64,000 bases of DNA from NCBI RefSeq assembly GCF_016864195.1, contig NZ_CP045202.1, positions 992,001-1,056,000 on the forward strand, given 5' to 3'. The notes under the pieces are model-generated. The model saw only the letters and a list, made by a program, of their open reading frames with translations. It was not told the origin of the DNA and made no database searches. This DNA is from Dechloromonas sp. TW-R-39-2 (GTDB lineage: Bacteria; Pseudomonadota; Gammaproteobacteria; Burkholderiales; Rhodocyclaceae). The position numbers and the translations under genes are program-made. Each line of letters opens with the position of its first letter. Within the stretch, counting starts at the first letter, position 1. Shown one piece after another: positions 63,936 to 64,000 of the stretch.

Positions 63936-64000
63936 TTACCCGCCCGGTGCACCTGACTGCGACAGGCAGGCGAAATAAAGCATTGGCCACTGCTGTTGCC
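63936..64000 (-). CDS. Possible 3' end of a convergent gene, cut by window edge
   Basis: On the reverse strand one frame enters from the right edge and reads QQQWPMLYFACLSQSGAPGG before TAA at 63936. It would converge on hemB and share the bidirectional terminator. Only 20 codons are visible, so coding status and identity cannot be judged. Confidence 0.25.
   Translation of the reverse strand, partial: QQQWPMLYFACLSQSGAPGG

Overview
The window is ordinary, gene-dense bacterial chromosome with high GC and short gaps. Gene content and order point to a betaproteobacterium, most likely Rhodocyclales (Dechloromonas/Azonexus-like). This rests on recognised pairings: glyA-nrdR-ribD, envC-ctpA, rhodanese-grxC-secB-gpsA, pgi-folA-thyA, darP/pmbA, and cytochrome c4 divergent from engB. 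It is an inference, because no rRNA gene is present. No tRNA, rRNA, CRISPR array, insertion sequence or prophage was recognised.

Layout. 1-7.2 kb: a periplasmic sensor protein cut by the left edge, dnaE, a soluble chemoreceptor, a response regulator with inverted domain order, and a 2-Cys peroxiredoxin. 7.4-17.6 kb: a tightly overlapping operon that encodes DabA (carbonic-anhydrase-like, DUF2309/UPF0753), a NuoL-like DabB and three further NuoM/MrpD-like proton-channel subunits. A FIST-domain protein follows. Beside it, on the opposite strand, are a SulP-STAS anion transporter and yjdM, with a small ribbon-helix-helix regulator transcribed divergently. Together these look like an inorganic-carbon uptake or ion-coupling region. 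20.3-25.8 kb: a branched-chain-type ABC binding protein, a DUF411 protein, a flavocytochrome-c-sulfide-dehydrogenase-like flavoprotein, an AT-rich gap with three DnaA-box matches, and metG. 25.9-30.7 kb: an orphan OmpR-type regulator, apbC/mrp, dcd and a large PLP decarboxylase. 30.7-34.2 kb: a FecR-domain protein, a TPR/outer-membrane-barrel protein of the Slam (DUF560) type, and a second FecR protein whose C-terminal half resembles a Slam-type beta-barrel substrate. 34.2-41.3 kb: folA, pgi, thyA, an uncharacterised possibly PilZ-bearing protein, mog, darP and pmbA. 41.4-45.3 kb: a TRAP transporter whose binding-protein gene is separated from its permease genes by dps. 45.4-57.3 kb: housekeeping genes, with a short sulfur/redox operon (ArsR-type sensor with BigR/SqrR-like cysteines, rhodanese, glutaredoxin). 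57.4-64 kb: bioB-bioC, a CBS/HDOD/msrQ operon, cytochrome c4, engB and hemB.

The two regions most likely to hold something new are the five-subunit DAB-like operon (7.4-16.4 kb) and the FecR/Slam/FecR-barrel cassette (30.7-34.2 kb). The ArsR-rhodanese-glutaredoxin operon and the inverted-order response regulator come next.
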